Shown here piece by piece: positions 42,801-51,602 of a DNA stretch of 64,000 nt. Position 1 is the first letter of the stretch. Every line of letters begins with the position of its first letter. A program made the position numbers and the translations under genes. A model generated the notes under the pieces. The model was given only the letters and a program-made list of their open reading frames with translations, ran no database searches and was not told the origin of the DNA. Origin of the DNA: an uncultured Christensenella sp. (lineage in GTDB: Bacteria; Bacillota; Clostridia; Christensenellales; UBA3700); contig CAJTXS010000005.1 of NCBI GenBank assembly GCA_910583735.1, positions 22,645 to 86,644 on the forward strand. The letters are read 5' to 3'.

Positions 42801-45376
42801 TCGCCCGGAGTATCAAGGAACTCGAACGTGTGCTCGCCTCCCGCAATCTCCATAGTCTTCTCGTTTACGTAATCTATAGTGAATACGGGCGCGGCGCTTC
42901 TCTTGGGTACAGCCAGCCGAGCGACATTGCTTCGGAACGAGCTGACCGTATGCTTGCGATAATAGTAAATGCTCCAATCGCCTTCCGACGCGTCGTCGAG
43001 ATATACCGCAAGCCCTATCGTGACGGGCGACGATGCGATGACGGACGGCTCGGTTTTACCCGCTTCCCACAGATATTCCGCAGGTATAGTCACAGTCTCC
43101 GCCGCATAGTCTACAGTCAATTGTTCCGCCTTGGGTCTCTTAGGTATGGTAAAGAGCGACGAGGGGCTCTGATTGTAGCCTCCCACTCCCGCGAGCTGGA
43201 AGGTAAGCGTGACGTCCGAATCTTCGGATATAAGCGACACGATAGACAAGTCTTGAGGCATGTCGTACCATATACCGCCCACGCTATATTGCAGACCTAC
43301 CGACGATACTCCGTCCTGCATTATCAACTTTTCGCCGTCGAAATCTATAGTGAGCTGCGGCGCAGGGCGCGTAACTCTGTTAACCTCGTAGACAAACGTA
43401 TTGTTGGACGGCTGCGAGTAGTTGTTCATACGCCCCGCGTCCGACTTTACGGTCGCCTTAATAGTATTCTTCTTGCACTCTGCCCAGTCTGTGCCTCCGA
43501 CCAGTTCTATATCCACGCTGAGTCTGTCGTTGGGCACGTCGTTGTGTAACAGCACGGGCGTAGCGCACGCCAAAATCTGAGCGGCAAGAGTATCCGAATA
43601 GTCATACGTGCTGCTCATCGCCGACCAATCGAAATCGAGAGTTCGTCGCTTAATACCCCATACCACATCAGCCTCTGTACTGCCGTCCGCCCAAGTATAA
43701 CCGCCGCCGATAGTGAGCTTGGATGTATAAGTTATATCCGCCTCCGTGGAGACGTCGGTCTTGACGCCGTCGGCTACAGTAATAACCGAATAAGTAAAAT
43801 ACGAGGAATTGTTGCCGTAATACTTCTCGGTAAGCACATCCTCGAGATTATGCGCCGAGCCGTCGTATTCGGGCCAATCGCTTACGCTTAATTGCGGTAT
43901 ACCGAACTTTACGCTGCTCACTTCTACGGGATAGCTTGCGCTATCGGCTGACTTATTGTCGCTCAGGCGCTCGCTCATTACGTATATTTTATCGGTAGAC
44001 GGATTGTAATCGCCCGGTAAAGTAATAGTCGCGCTGCCGCTCTCTCCCGCGCTGTCCGACACGAGCGCATAATATACAATATTATCTACGCCAGCGCCGT
44101 CTCTGCGCTTAATAATAGCGGTCACCGCCTCGCCCTGCGCGTCCGCAGACACATTCGCATACTCCAACTTCAGCTTATCGCCCTCGACTACCGCGGTAGC
44201 GGATAAGCCGTCGAGCGCGGAATCGTACATTGTAAGTCTGTACTTGCCGCTGTCGCTGCCTGTAGCGTCGACGAAAGCATCCGAAGTAAGATTACTCTTA
44301 ATCGTCGGGTCGGAAATCATCATGATAGACGAGGCATCCATATTGAATACAGGTCTGAGACCTTTGACAGGATAAGAACCGCAGTGAGGGTCTACCTGAC
44401 CTTGCGCCGTCACTCTCAATGTGAAATTATAATACGGAGACGCAGGAGCGGAATCTAAAGACACGCCTCGCTCTCTGAGCCAATACTCTTGATTGGTGTG
44501 AGTACCGTACACACTCGAGCCGCACTTGACTGCATACATTGCCGAACGTGTAGCATTGGCAGGCAGCGAAGCGTTATCGGGGATAGTTGCGGCTGCGAAG
44601 CCGTACGCCGGATTGACTACGTCCTCGTAGTCCAAGATATACAGATAGTCGTAAGTATACTCTTTCCCCGATGAGTAGCCTAAAGTATTGTCGGGCGTGC
44701 CGTCGGGTTTCACACCGTTCATATACCTGTAAACTCCGTTGGCTGCCGTAGCGGCGCTGTTAAAGACGGAAGTATTATTGGTCACGTATACCTTATTATT
44801 ATCCCCGTTGGTATACTTCTTGGTCTCGTTGAGAGTTAGTTTAACGTAATTCTTTTCGAATTCGGAAAATATATTACCGTACAGTCCGTCCTTATAAGCG
44901 ACGCCGTTGCTGTTATGCTTCAAAGATACCGATGTGCCGCCGTTAAGTACCGCTCGGGGACTGCTGTTAGCCCAAAATGAAGCCTTAAGTCCCTCCGCCT
45001 TATCGGTGCCCGTATACGAAGCAACCGACGCCGAGATCATATAATAGCTCATGAGCATCAATTCTCCGCCCGAATTGCTAAGCACCAGCCACTCGATGCC
45101 GTCGTAAGTATCGGTATATGAAGAATCGCCCAATGCGCCGAAATATACTGACGAGCGTTGAGCGCCGACGAGCTTATCGGTCAAAAGCGTGGGGTATTGA
45201 TGTATATCGTAGACAAGACTGCCGCTACCCGTTGCAGTAGGAATCAAATTATCGGAGGCAGATGTTCCCCCCCCCGATATAATCGTAGGTTGTACGATAA
45301 AGCAAGCCGCAATCACCGCGATTAATACAATTATCGACAGCGCTATTATCGACCTACTTTTGGTAATACTGTTCAT
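39575..45376 (-). CDS. Giant membrane protein: extracellular repeats, cytoplasmic uL15-like C-terminus
   Basis: 1933 aa. Order: N-terminal membrane/signal segment (~10-32); a region like DUF6273 (IEWLVLSNSGGELMLMSYYM, WLRERG; ~65-355); long tract of Ig/MBG-like repeats to ~1390 (YDYSDTL, VYNGEVRYPK, IYNGSVQYPK are sister motifs). Then a bacterial-Ig-like unit, a membrane anchor near 1405-1430 and two more hydrophobic stretches near 1458-1493. A Lys/Arg-rich coiled coil (~1495-1560), a Pro/Gln linker and an acidic stretch follow. Next is a Clostridia-type domain of unknown function (~1680-1790, SYKGVTYRMSSG, KVWFALDP, KYHHRDVSDK). The last ~85 residues resemble the ribosomal uL15 C-terminal domain (GELTKPLIVKANGFT...). 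RBS CGGAGATT. Function unknown. Confidence 0.85.
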   Translation of the reverse strand: MNSITKSRSIIALSIIVLIAVIAACFIVQPTIISGGGTSASDNLIPTATGSGSLVYDIHQYPTLLTDKLVGAQRSSVYFGALGDSSYTDTYDGIEWLVLSNSGGELMLMSYYMISASVASYTGTDKAEGLKASFWANSSPRAVLNGGTSVSLKHNSNGVAYKDGLYGNIFSEFEKNYVKLTLNETKKYTNGDNNKVYVTNNTSVFNSAATAANGVYRYMNGVKPDGTPDNTLGYSSGKEYTYDYLYILDYEDVVNPAYGFAAATIPDNASLPANATRSAMYAVKCGSSVYGTHTNQEYWLRERGVSLDSAPASPYYNFTLRVTAQGQVDPHCGSYPVKGLRPVFNMDASSIMMISDPTIKSNLTSDAFVDATGSDSGKYRLTMYDSALDGLSATAVVEGDKLKLEYANVSADAQGEAVTAIIKRRDGAGVDNIVYYALVSDSAGESGSATITLPGDYNPSTDKIYVMSERLSDNKSADSASYPVEVSSVKFGIPQLSVSDWPEYDGSAHNLEDVLTEKYYGNNSSYFTYSVITVADGVKTDVSTEADITYTSKLTIGGGYTWADGSTEADVVWGIKRRTLDFDWSAMSSTYDYSDTLAAQILACATPVLLHNDVPNDRLSVDIELVGGTDWAECKKNTIKATVKSDAGRMNNYSQPSNNTFVYEVNRVTRPAPQLTIDFDGEKLIMQDGVSSVGLQYSVGGIWYDMPQDLSIVSLISEDSDVTLTFQLAGVGGYNQSPSSLFTIPKRPKAEQLTVDYAAETVTIPAEYLWEAGKTEPSVIASSPVTIGLAVYLDDASEGDWSIYYYRKHTVSSFRSNVARLAVPKRSAAPVFTIDYVNEKTMEIAGGEHTFEFLDTPGEFNGSGTRVNLEPSDTSSRILKYYKKATSTDFKTAAGLLNIPRRPARPSLNWNSSTGVVTDRDGAALQFAYSADGNYLDVDSFTFNSGEVYFRKKAVPATDTTEGKFASLPTYKNFGVVSTVLTAVWSGPFSYVYNGEVRYPKPKFVREDGGEEPLTDEEVRYYFTSGGFDVNDISAIADAGSYNVRVDVVKAGYELASEDDNKDFTVTPRMLAAPSLSETLIYSGEAYNIVDWIAISGIANPSEIIDAVDDGEITVDADTYYTQLKIKGDKFRNYKWAGQPDTMDVYEFEWSILKQSVMPKWDSVKFLADGQVHYPQVVNVPAGLKVLYEKVESKEVGTYEIRIFIDPTDTDGIKNYKFEGTRVSIKYAILPSLDMTVVSIEWDLPDGGLIYNGSVQYPKATVLDGDGNPIEGIQLAYSGDYLTSKWVGNYNVQVKLPDGYYVLSGAMCEYAIVKDAQGGGELPEVALVVEGEYKKNYNAGDVFDASGITVYVQYSDGSKVPVIDYTFSKSPLEEGATSVRITRGDLYCDIEITVAAKSAGGLADLLSGIPLWQLAVIAISVLISVILIIVSISNSGKAADYKRKARNFKSGGSGYSAMLPLAAASFLGLEGNTWTYIAIGCAALLICSIMAAIITSVKKKRARDEYEQAERVSREDARRLMEEELRHERDEMKIMMLNLAKRDGSYKQSDIVIDPTAEDELVNRMTEKLLPVFQRLLGGLTASAQPTQIGGGTTIPIQQPVGQQAAQPVQYTIVTPVAVQPADVGVKKSGPAPTGASSMYSEYSADDEEYGDDIDDMWEMDAEDDETSKERRLPPNFRMKLKLTCDFCRDAYTSIMNAFMSYKGVTYRMSSGVQKIKHSGEVVAVVGVAARHLKVWFALDPLMLDESKYHHRDVSDKERYIQVPTLMRIRSNRALEYTLGLIKILADKYAFQPRRKYSPQDIQELAFTLKHNPLLKPEYKAMLALSVDAKNADKMLGDEVIDSMIERKRVAVAPSHPAVVTVAELDACFHDGQQVNLETVIKRGIVSDDCDGFTVKHEGELTKPLIVKANGFTPCAAKMIVLTGGRAIALKKM
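45267..45275 (-). repeat. G9 homopolymer in the 5' coding part of the giant gene
   Basis: Nine consecutive G on the coding strand, coding Gly-Gly-Gly at codons 34-36, just after the signal segment. A one-base slip would frameshift the rest of the protein. In this window I see no other G/C run this long. Confidence 0.85.
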
Positions 45377-45465
45377 ATAATCTCCGCGTCCGAACAAATC
45401 TTGTTCTCTTATGTAAAACTGTATAAAAACAATCCGCAGACAGCTAATTTAACAGATATAATTAC

Positions 45466-45494
45466 ATTTTAATAATTAATTTTATTTATATCAA
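45466..45494 (-). promoter_or_regulatory. Probable promoter of the giant surface gene
   Basis: Minus strand TTGATA (45489-45494), 17-nt spacer, TAAAAT (45466-45471). Leader of ~85 nt. The ~300-bp gap (45377-45675) otherwise holds only the terminator at 45625-45655. Confidence 0.5.
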
Positions 45495-45624
45495 GTTTTT
45501 TCGGCAAAAAATTTGCGAATATAAGCAATTAGTCTCCGATATTACATAATACTATTGCTTGCGCATAGCTTTGTACAAAGATTAATACCATAGCTTATAA
45601 TCATCCTACTCGCAATGTATAATG

Positions 45625-45655
45625 AAAAAAGCGGGCAAATCGCGCTTGCCCGCTT
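45625..45655 (-). terminator. Rho-independent terminator after the M28 peptidase gene
   Basis: Minus strand stem AAGCGGGCAA / TTGCCCGCTT with 7-nt loop, followed by TTTTTT. Stem begins 21 nt from the stop codon. Confidence 0.88.
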
Positions 45656-45675
45656 ATATACTCGATTATCTCGGC

Positions 45676-46971
45676 TTACTTCTCGCCGCCGAGCGACGCG
45701 TGATATGCGTCTATCTTGGGTATCATGTTGATTGCGGTTAAGAAACCTTTCTCTAACGAGTACATGCTCAAGCCCTCTACTGTATCCTTGCATGTGTGAT
45801 AGTAATCGGTAAGAGTGGGTTTCTGCGCGCACAGAGTAACCGTCTTGACGCCCGCGCGGCAGAATGGAGTGGAGTCGCAACCGCCTACGGGATTAAGCAT
45901 CTCCCCGGGGCAAGTGTCCGTCGCGTCGCTGCCGAGAGCCTCGCGCATAGCCTCCTTGGTAATATCCACCAATCCCCTATCGAAGCGAGACATGAGCCAC
46001 GCATCGCCCTTGACAGCGCTGAAATACTTGTCGTCGCGGAAAGAGTCGAGGTTGATGACATACAGATTGTCGAGCATGCCGTCGTCCCTGTGCTTATCTA
46101 CGAAAGCGGACGCGCCCTTAAGGCTCGCCTCCTCCGCGCCGAGACCCGCAACGATTACGCGGCAGCCGTCGGGGTGAGCCGAGGGATTTTCCTTAAGATA
46201 CTTGACCGTAGCGAGCGCAATGCCTATACCTGACAGATTGTCCATGGCTCCGGGAGACGCCTTGGTCTTGTCCCAAGTGAGATACTCGGACAGCCAATAG
46301 CTGCCGGGGACGGTAATTACAGGCAGACAGTACAGCACTATCATGAATATTTCCCTGCCGCCGAGAGCGGGAAGCGAAGCGAGATACGCTATTGTCTTGA
46401 ACGAGTACGCGCCGAGCGCAATCGCCACAGACGATATAATCATCATAACGAAGAATCCTACTACTCCGATAACTATCTTGGGGATAGCGGTAGCGGGGTT
46501 CTTGAGCGAAAGATTCCAGTTCCAGCAAGAATCCACATGTCCCGAGAACATTAACGTATACTTGACCGGCTGTCCGTCCTTAGGCGGCAATATTGAATAT
46601 ACATTCTGCGATTCCGATTTAGGGAAAAGGAAGTCGAACCAACCCTTGTATGTAAATATCTGCACTACTGCGAATATCAGGCACAGCGCCGACGCCACGA
46701 GCGTAGCGATAGGCGAAAGATAGAATAACGCAAAGGATATCAGTCCGCATATGCCGAGCACGGGGATTGCGCCTATTGACGCTCTGTCATGCAGAGTAAA
46801 TCTCTCCGTAACGGACGGCGTGCCGGTAATCTCCTGCGCTCTCTCGCCGATTATCTCCGCCCCCCTTCTCTCCTCGGGTGTTCCGGGCAGACGCGGTCCT
46901 GTCTCGTCAATTACATCTTTAATGAAGTCATAGACGAACTTTCCTGATTGCTTGACTTGTTCTTCCTCCAT
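45676..46971 (-). CDS. M28-family metallopeptidase with membrane segments
   Basis: 431 aa. Zinc-peptidase residues: GHVDSC, PGAMDNLSGIG, AEEASLKGA, NLDSF and the late HTCKD. Hydrophobic helices lie in two clusters: ~70-105 (LGICGLISFALFYLSPIATLVASALCLIFAVV) and ~165-220 (KIVIGVVGFFVMMIISSVAIAL, IFMIVLYCLPVITVPG). They interrupt the catalytic domain, so this is a membrane aminopeptidase-like protein rather than a secreted one. GGAGG precedes ATG. Substrate unknown. Confidence 0.88.
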   Translation of the reverse strand: MEEEQVKQSGKFVYDFIKDVIDETGPRLPGTPEERRGAEIIGERAQEITGTPSVTERFTLHDRASIGAIPVLGICGLISFALFYLSPIATLVASALCLIFAVVQIFTYKGWFDFLFPKSESQNVYSILPPKDGQPVKYTLMFSGHVDSCWNWNLSLKNPATAIPKIVIGVVGFFVMMIISSVAIALGAYSFKTIAYLASLPALGGREIFMIVLYCLPVITVPGSYWLSEYLTWDKTKASPGAMDNLSGIGIALATVKYLKENPSAHPDGCRVIVAGLGAEEASLKGASAFVDKHRDDGMLDNLYVINLDSFRDDKYFSAVKGDAWLMSRFDRGLVDITKEAMREALGSDATDTCPGEMLNPVGGCDSTPFCRAGVKTVTLCAQKPTLTDYYHTCKDTVEGLSMYSLEKGFLTAINMIPKIDAYHASLGGEK

Positions 46972-47344
46972 AATTTACCTCCGTGGACACCGATAATGCG
47001 GTTCCTATCGCCGCATCGACGTCCGATTAAGACAATTGCGGCGCAATGTCTGTATCAATTATATCACAATGCCATCGGATAGTACATTAACGAAAGCGGT
47101 CAAGTTTATATATTTTTTTCATTTCGTCCATATTCTGCCGATTAATTATCAAGATATATCGCATAGCGATTGCCATATGCAGGCAATGTCGCGCTTTGAC
47201 GAATTTCGTCGCGCTAAGCAAACGGACAAGGCAAGGCTTAAGCTGCGCCGCAACGGGTAGTTATAGGTTAAGCGCATTATAATATATATCCTTATATATA
47301 GCGATTGAGATATATGCCGCTTAAAGTCGCTGCGCGGCATAAAA
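46972..47344. other. Gap upstream of the M28 gene
   Basis: Contains a candidate promoter for the M28 gene: TGTACT (47081-47086), 17-nt spacer, TATAAT (47058-47063), minus strand. A second inverted repeat (TATGCCGC/GCGGCATA, 47313-47341) lies next to the gpmI terminator. No gene seen. Confidence 0.45.
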
Positions 47345-47371
47345 ATATCCGAAGCGCCATGCTTCGGATAT
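47341..47371 (-). terminator. Rho-independent terminator after gpmI
   Basis: Minus strand 11-bp stem ATATCCGAAGC / GCTTCGGATAT, 5-nt loop, TTTTT. Ends the gpmI transcript 29 nt after the stop. Confidence 0.85.
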
Positions 47372-47399
47372 CTCTTAATATTGCCGTACAGATTAACTC

Positions 47400-48947
47400 T
47401 TACTTTGCGAACTTGCGCCTTATCAGCGTATGACCCGTCATCTCTGCGGGCTTAGGCAATCCCATCATATCGAGCATAGTGGGCGCGATATCGCACAGCT
47501 TGCCGTTGTTCTCGAGGAAGCAAATGCTGTCGTCGCCGACCGCGATAAGGGGCACGGGATTGGTCGTATGCGCGGTAAAAGGCGTGCCGTCCGGCTCGTA
47601 CATATAGTCGCAATTACCGTGATCTGCCGTAATGAGCGCCTTGCCGCCCACGGAGAGTATGGCGTCTACGACCTTCTGCACGCACTCGTCGATGACCTTA
47701 ACCGCTTTTACGGCGGCGTCCATTACGCCCGTATGTCCGACCATGTCTCCGTTGGCGAAGTTGAGTATCATAACATCGTACTTACCCGACTTAATCTCTT
47801 CCACAGCTCTCTCCGTCACTTCGTAAGCCGACATCTCGGGCTTAAGGTCGAAAGTAGCTATCTTAGGGGAGTCTATCAGTATCCTCTCCTCGCCCTCGTT
47901 AGGCGCCTCTACACCGCCGTTGAAGAAGAATGTTACGTGAGCATACTTCTGCGTCTCTGCGATTCTGAACTGCTTGATGCCGCACTTGGACAGATACTCG
48001 CCGAGCGTATTGGTATATGACTCGGGACGGTACGCCACATCGAGGCTGCCGTTAAACGTGACATCGTACTGCGTAAAGGATACATAGCAAGGCTTAAGGA
48101 AACCCTTTGCTCTCTCGAACTTATCAAAGTCGGGATATATAAACGACCTGGTAATCTGGCGAGCTCTGTCGGGACGGAAATTAAAGAAGATTATGCTGTC
48201 GCCCTCTTCCACTTCCGCTACTGGTCTGCCGCCGTCGCATATTACGGTAGGCAATACGAACTCGTCCGTGACGCCCGCGGCATAGCTGTCCGCCATAGCC
48301 TCGACAGGGTCGCTCGCCTTGACGCCCTCGCCGTCAACGATAGCTTTGTAAGCCTTCTCCACTCTATCCCAGATATTGTCTCTGTCCATAGCGTAGAACC
48401 TGCCCGATACGGTGGCTATCCTGCCGAAGCCCTGTTTATCGAGCTCCGCCTGCAACTGCTCTATGAAGCCTTTGCCGCTCTCGGGAGGGACGTCCCTTCC
48501 GTCCATAAAGCAATGTATATATATGTTGTCCAGTCCCAGCTGCTTAGCCATCTTGACCAAAGCATAGAGATGGGTGCTGTGCGAGTGCACGCCGCCGTCG
48601 GACACCAGTCCCATTACATGCAGCTTCTTGCCGCTTGCCTTGGCGCTGTTCATCGCCTTAAGCAGTGCGGGATTAGAGAAGAAATCTCCGTCTTGTATAG
48701 ACTTGGTGATGCGGGTAAGCTCTTGATAGATTATCCTGCCCGCGCCGATGTTGAGATGTCCCACCTCGCTGTTTCCCATCTGTCCGTCGGGCAAGCCTAC
48801 CGCAAGCCCGCTCGCATTGAGCAGCGTTGCGGGATTGTCAGAAAACAGCTTGATGACGTTGGGCGCAGTCTCGGGAGATATCGCATTGAAAGGAGCGAAC
48901 TTATTCACTCCGTATCCGTCCATAATTATCAGTCCAGTAAATGCCAT
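47400..48947 (-). CDS. gpmI: 2,3-bisphosphoglycerate-independent phosphoglycerate mutase GpmI
   Basis: 515 aa. Interconverts 3- and 2-phosphoglycerate with two Mn ions. Phospho-Ser motif DGQMGNSEVGHLNIGAGR (Ser of NSEVGH), metal sites in IIMDGYG, NFANGDMVGHTG and TADHGNCDYM. Full length. Own promoter and terminator; tpiA and pgk lie upstream. Confidence 0.96.
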   Translation of the reverse strand: MAFTGLIIMDGYGVNKFAPFNAISPETAPNVIKLFSDNPATLLNASGLAVGLPDGQMGNSEVGHLNIGAGRIIYQELTRITKSIQDGDFFSNPALLKAMNSAKASGKKLHVMGLVSDGGVHSHSTHLYALVKMAKQLGLDNIYIHCFMDGRDVPPESGKGFIEQLQAELDKQGFGRIATVSGRFYAMDRDNIWDRVEKAYKAIVDGEGVKASDPVEAMADSYAAGVTDEFVLPTVICDGGRPVAEVEEGDSIIFFNFRPDRARQITRSFIYPDFDKFERAKGFLKPCYVSFTQYDVTFNGSLDVAYRPESYTNTLGEYLSKCGIKQFRIAETQKYAHVTFFFNGGVEAPNEGEERILIDSPKIATFDLKPEMSAYEVTERAVEEIKSGKYDVMILNFANGDMVGHTGVMDAAVKAVKVIDECVQKVVDAILSVGGKALITADHGNCDYMYEPDGTPFTAHTTNPVPLIAVGDDSICFLENNGKLCDIAPTMLDMMGLPKPAEMTGHTLIRRKFAK

Positions 48948-48996
48948 TATGTTACCTCTTATATTCCGTCTGAAATGCGGCTTATTAATCTACTGT

Positions 48997-49026
48997 ATTT
49001 TAGCATACCGCTTAACTTGTAGTCAA
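48997..49026 (-). promoter_or_regulatory. Promoter of gpmI
   Basis: Minus strand TTGACT (49021-49026), 18-nt spacer, TAAAAT (48997-49002); ~40-nt leader with AAGAGGTAA. Confidence 0.7.
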
Positions 49027-49185
49027 TTGCGATAAAGCGCTATATGGTAAAAGACGCACTTACTTTACCCGTCGTGTGGAACTATCGCAAATAATAAAGC
49101 ATATCGCGGGCAACCGCGCCTTAGACATATTATACCGATAGCTCATTAATTGACATCGGCGTCAAAATAATGCGATAAAAATAAA

Positions 49186-49211
49186 CGGCTGCGCATATCC
49201 ATGCGCAGCCG
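49186..49211 (-). terminator. Rho-independent terminator after tpiA
   Basis: Minus strand 11-bp stem CGGCTGCGCAT / ATGCGCAGCCG, 4-nt loop, then TTTATTTTTAT; 22 nt beyond the tpiA stop. Confidence 0.88.
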
Positions 49212-49232
49212 CTCGCTTATATATCGATAAAA

Positions 49233-49982
49233 TCAGTACTTAACTACCTGCGAGAAGTCGACTGCCTTAAGCGACGCGCCGCCGATAAGTCCGCCGTCTA
49301 TCTGAGGCATAGCCATGAGCTCGCTCGCATTCTTGGGGTTCATGGAGCCGCCGTACTGGATGCGCACTCTCTCCTCCGCGCACTTGGGGCAATAGAGCTT
49401 AGCCATGGTGTTGCGGATGATTGCTATGGTATCGTTGGCGTCCTGCGCGGTAGCGGTCTTACCCGTACCGATAGCCCATACGGGCTCGTAAGCGATGACG
49501 ATATTGTCCAAGCTATCCTTGTCTATATCCTTGAAAGCCTCCGTGGTCTGTCTCACGAGCACTTCCTCTACCTTGCCGCCCTCTCTCTCCTCGAGCGTCT
49601 CGCCAACGCATACGATGGGCTTAAGTCCCTTGGCAAGCGCGGCCTTCATACGCGCGTTGACGGTCTGATCGGTCTCGCCGAAATACTGTCTGCGCTCGCT
49701 GTGTCCGATGATTACGTACTCTACGCCCAGCTCTACGAGCATGTCCGCGCTTATCTCACCGGTGAAAGCGCCTTTCTCAGCCCAGTGCACATTCTCCGCG
49801 CCGAGCTTAATGTTGGTGCCCTTAATGACTTCGCCCGCAGCCCATATGGACGTATAGGGTACGCATACCACTACTTCCGCCTCGGCGTCCTTTACGAGCG
49901 GCACGAGGTCGTTAAGCAGAGCGTATGTCTGAGCCTTGGTGTTATTCATCTTCCAGTTGCCTGCAATTATAGGTCTTCTCAT
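49233..49982 (-). CDS. tpiA: Triosephosphate isomerase
   Basis: 249 aa from MRRPIIAGNWKMN. Catalytic Lys in GNWKMN, His in IIGHSERR, Glu in YEPVWAIGTG; phosphate loop QYGGSM and GGLIGGAS. GAGAGGAT precedes the chosen ATG; two codons upstream another ATG is less well placed. A CPKC pair (KLYCPKCAEERVRIQYGG) replaces the usual AEKVR-type helix start, a small curiosity. Follows pgk by 88 nt. Confidence 0.96.
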   Translation of the reverse strand: MRRPIIAGNWKMNNTKAQTYALLNDLVPLVKDAEAEVVVCVPYTSIWAAGEVIKGTNIKLGAENVHWAEKGAFTGEISADMLVELGVEYVIIGHSERRQYFGETDQTVNARMKAALAKGLKPIVCVGETLEEREGGKVEEVLVRQTTEAFKDIDKDSLDNIVIAYEPVWAIGTGKTATAQDANDTIAIIRNTMAKLYCPKCAEERVRIQYGGSMNPKNASELMAMPQIDGGLIGGASLKAVDFSQVVKY

Positions 49983-50070
49983 TATCAATATCCTCTCTTA
50001 ATTATTAATGTTGCGCTATTAAAAGCGCGGCTGAGGAGCGAAATGTCGCCCCTAAGCGATTAAGTCGTAA

Positions 50071-51387
50071 TTACTTGTCGTTGAGGCAAGCGATACCGGG
50101 GAGCACCTTGCCCTCGAAGAGCTCGAGCGAAGCTCCGCCGCCCGTGGAGATGTGAGTCATCTTATCCGCAAAGCCGAGCTGCTTGACAGCCGCAGCGGAA
50201 TCTCCGCCGCCGATAATGGTAGTAGCGCCTGTAGCTTCGGACATAGCCTTAGCCACAGCTATGGTGCCTGCCGCGAGCGTAGGATTCTCGAATACGCCCA
50301 TAGGTCCGTTCCAAATGACGGTCTTTGCAGACTTAATGACGTCGGCGAACAGCTTAGCCGTCTTGGGACCGATATCAAGACCCATCTTATCTGCGGGTAT
50401 CTTGTCGGAATCCACATACTCTACGCTAATCTGCGCGTCGATAGGGTCGGGGAAAGACGCCGCAATAGCGGTATCTACGGGCAGATAAATCTTCTTGCCC
50501 AACTTATCGGCCTTAGCAAGCATGTCCTTGCAGTAGTCTATCTTGCTGTCGTCCACAAGCGAGGTGCCTACTTCGGCGCCGCGCGCTGCCATAAAGGTAT
50601 AAGCCATGCCGCCGCCGATGATGAGGCTGTCGCACTTCTCGAGCAGATTGGAGATAACGTTGAGCTTATCTGCGACCTTAGCTCCGCCCAGCACCGCCAC
50701 GAAAGGTCTGACGGGATGCTCAAGCGCGTCTGCCATGACGCTGAGCTCTTTCTCTATAAGGAAGCCGCATACAGCCGTCTTGACGAAGCCGTACTCTACG
50801 ATAGCGGCAGTAGACGCGTGCGAGCGGTGAGCCGTGCCGAAAGCGTCGTTGACATATATATCGCAGAAAGATGCGAGCTTGCGGCAGAAATCTTCGCCCC
50901 TGCCCTCTTCTTCGGAATGGAAGCGAGTGTTCTCGAGCAAGACGCACTCGCCCTCTTTGCACGCCTCTACCTTAGCGCAAGCGTCCTCGCCTACCACGTC
51001 GGCAGCGAACGCGAGCTTGCCGCCGAGCAGTTCGTTAAGTCTTACCGCGACGGGCTTCAAGGTGAACTTGACGGGGTCTTCGGCAAGAGCCTTGGTCACC
51101 GCCTTGGCGGTAGCGGCAGCTCTCTCCGCCTCGGGAAGAGCCTCGATAGCCTTCTTTTCTTTCTTATTAAGTTTAACCTCGCTGCTGAATATGCTGTGAG
51201 GCTTGCCCAAATGCGAACACAAGATGACCTTAGCGCCGTGCTCCATAAGATATCTTACGGTAGGAAGAGCGCCGTTGATACGGTTCTCGTCCGTGATAAC
51301 GCCGCCCTTCATGGGGACGTTAAAATCGCACCTTACAAGGCATCTCTTGCCCTTGACGTCTACGTCTTTAATGGATTTCTTATTCAT
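50071..51387 (-). CDS. pgk: Phosphoglycerate kinase (with N-domain insert)
   Basis: 438 aa, about 40 longer than usual. [47 protein letters not shown] and GGGDSAAA are all present. The extra length comes from a Lys/Ala-rich helical insert after SHLGKPHS ([20 protein letters not shown]...). Glycolytic enzyme forming ATP from 1,3-BPG. AAAGGAG precedes the ATG. tpiA follows. Confidence 0.95.
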   Translation of the reverse strand: MNKKSIKDVDVKGKRCLVRCDFNVPMKGGVITDENRINGALPTVRYLMEHGAKVILCSHLGKPHSIFSSEVKLNKKEKKAIEALPEAERAAATAKAVTKALAEDPVKFTLKPVAVRLNELLGGKLAFAADVVGEDACAKVEACKEGECVLLENTRFHSEEEGRGEDFCRKLASFCDIYVNDAFGTAHRSHASTAAIVEYGFVKTAVCGFLIEKELSVMADALEHPVRPFVAVLGGAKVADKLNVISNLLEKCDSLIIGGGMAYTFMAARGAEVGTSLVDDSKIDYCKDMLAKADKLGKKIYLPVDTAIAASFPDPIDAQISVEYVDSDKIPADKMGLDIGPKTAKLFADVIKSAKTVIWNGPMGVFENPTLAAGTIAVAKAMSEATGATTIIGGGDSAAAVKQLGFADKMTHISTGGGASLELFEGKVLPGIACLNDK

Positions 51388-51429
51388 GCTTTAACTCCTT
51401 TGCCTTAAATTAGTTATTCAAGCGAAATA

Positions 51430-51458
51430 ATTATACCACTTACGCCGAGCACAAGTAA
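51430..51458 (-). promoter_or_regulatory. Promoter of pgk-tpiA
   Basis: Minus strand TTACTT (51453-51458), 17-nt spacer, TATAAT (51430-51435); a TTTACT reading gives an 18-nt spacer. ~35-nt leader with AAAGGAG. Confidence 0.65.
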
Positions 51459-51548
51459 AGTAAATATACGACTAAGTAGCCTATGCGGGCGCGAAAAAAC
51501 GCTTAAATAAAAATGGTAAAATTTACCTTGCGGCTTTGCCCCATATCT

Positions 51549-51577
51549 TTGACATAATATGACCTCTGTGCTATAAT
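51549..51577 (+). promoter_or_regulatory. Consensus promoter of purF
   Basis: TTGACA (51549-51554), 17-nt spacer, TATAAT (51572-51577). The leader is about 18 nt and contains GGGAGG. It is too short for a riboswitch. Useful contrast with the leaderless genes, which have the same hexamers but no leader. Confidence 0.85.
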
Positions 51578-51602
51578 TTCAATGTTTTTCGGGAGGCGGA
51601 AT

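Noticed and set aside
51578..51602. Purine riboswitch before purF
   Set aside because: The leader from the consensus promoter is only about 18 nt and holds just the ribosome binding site.
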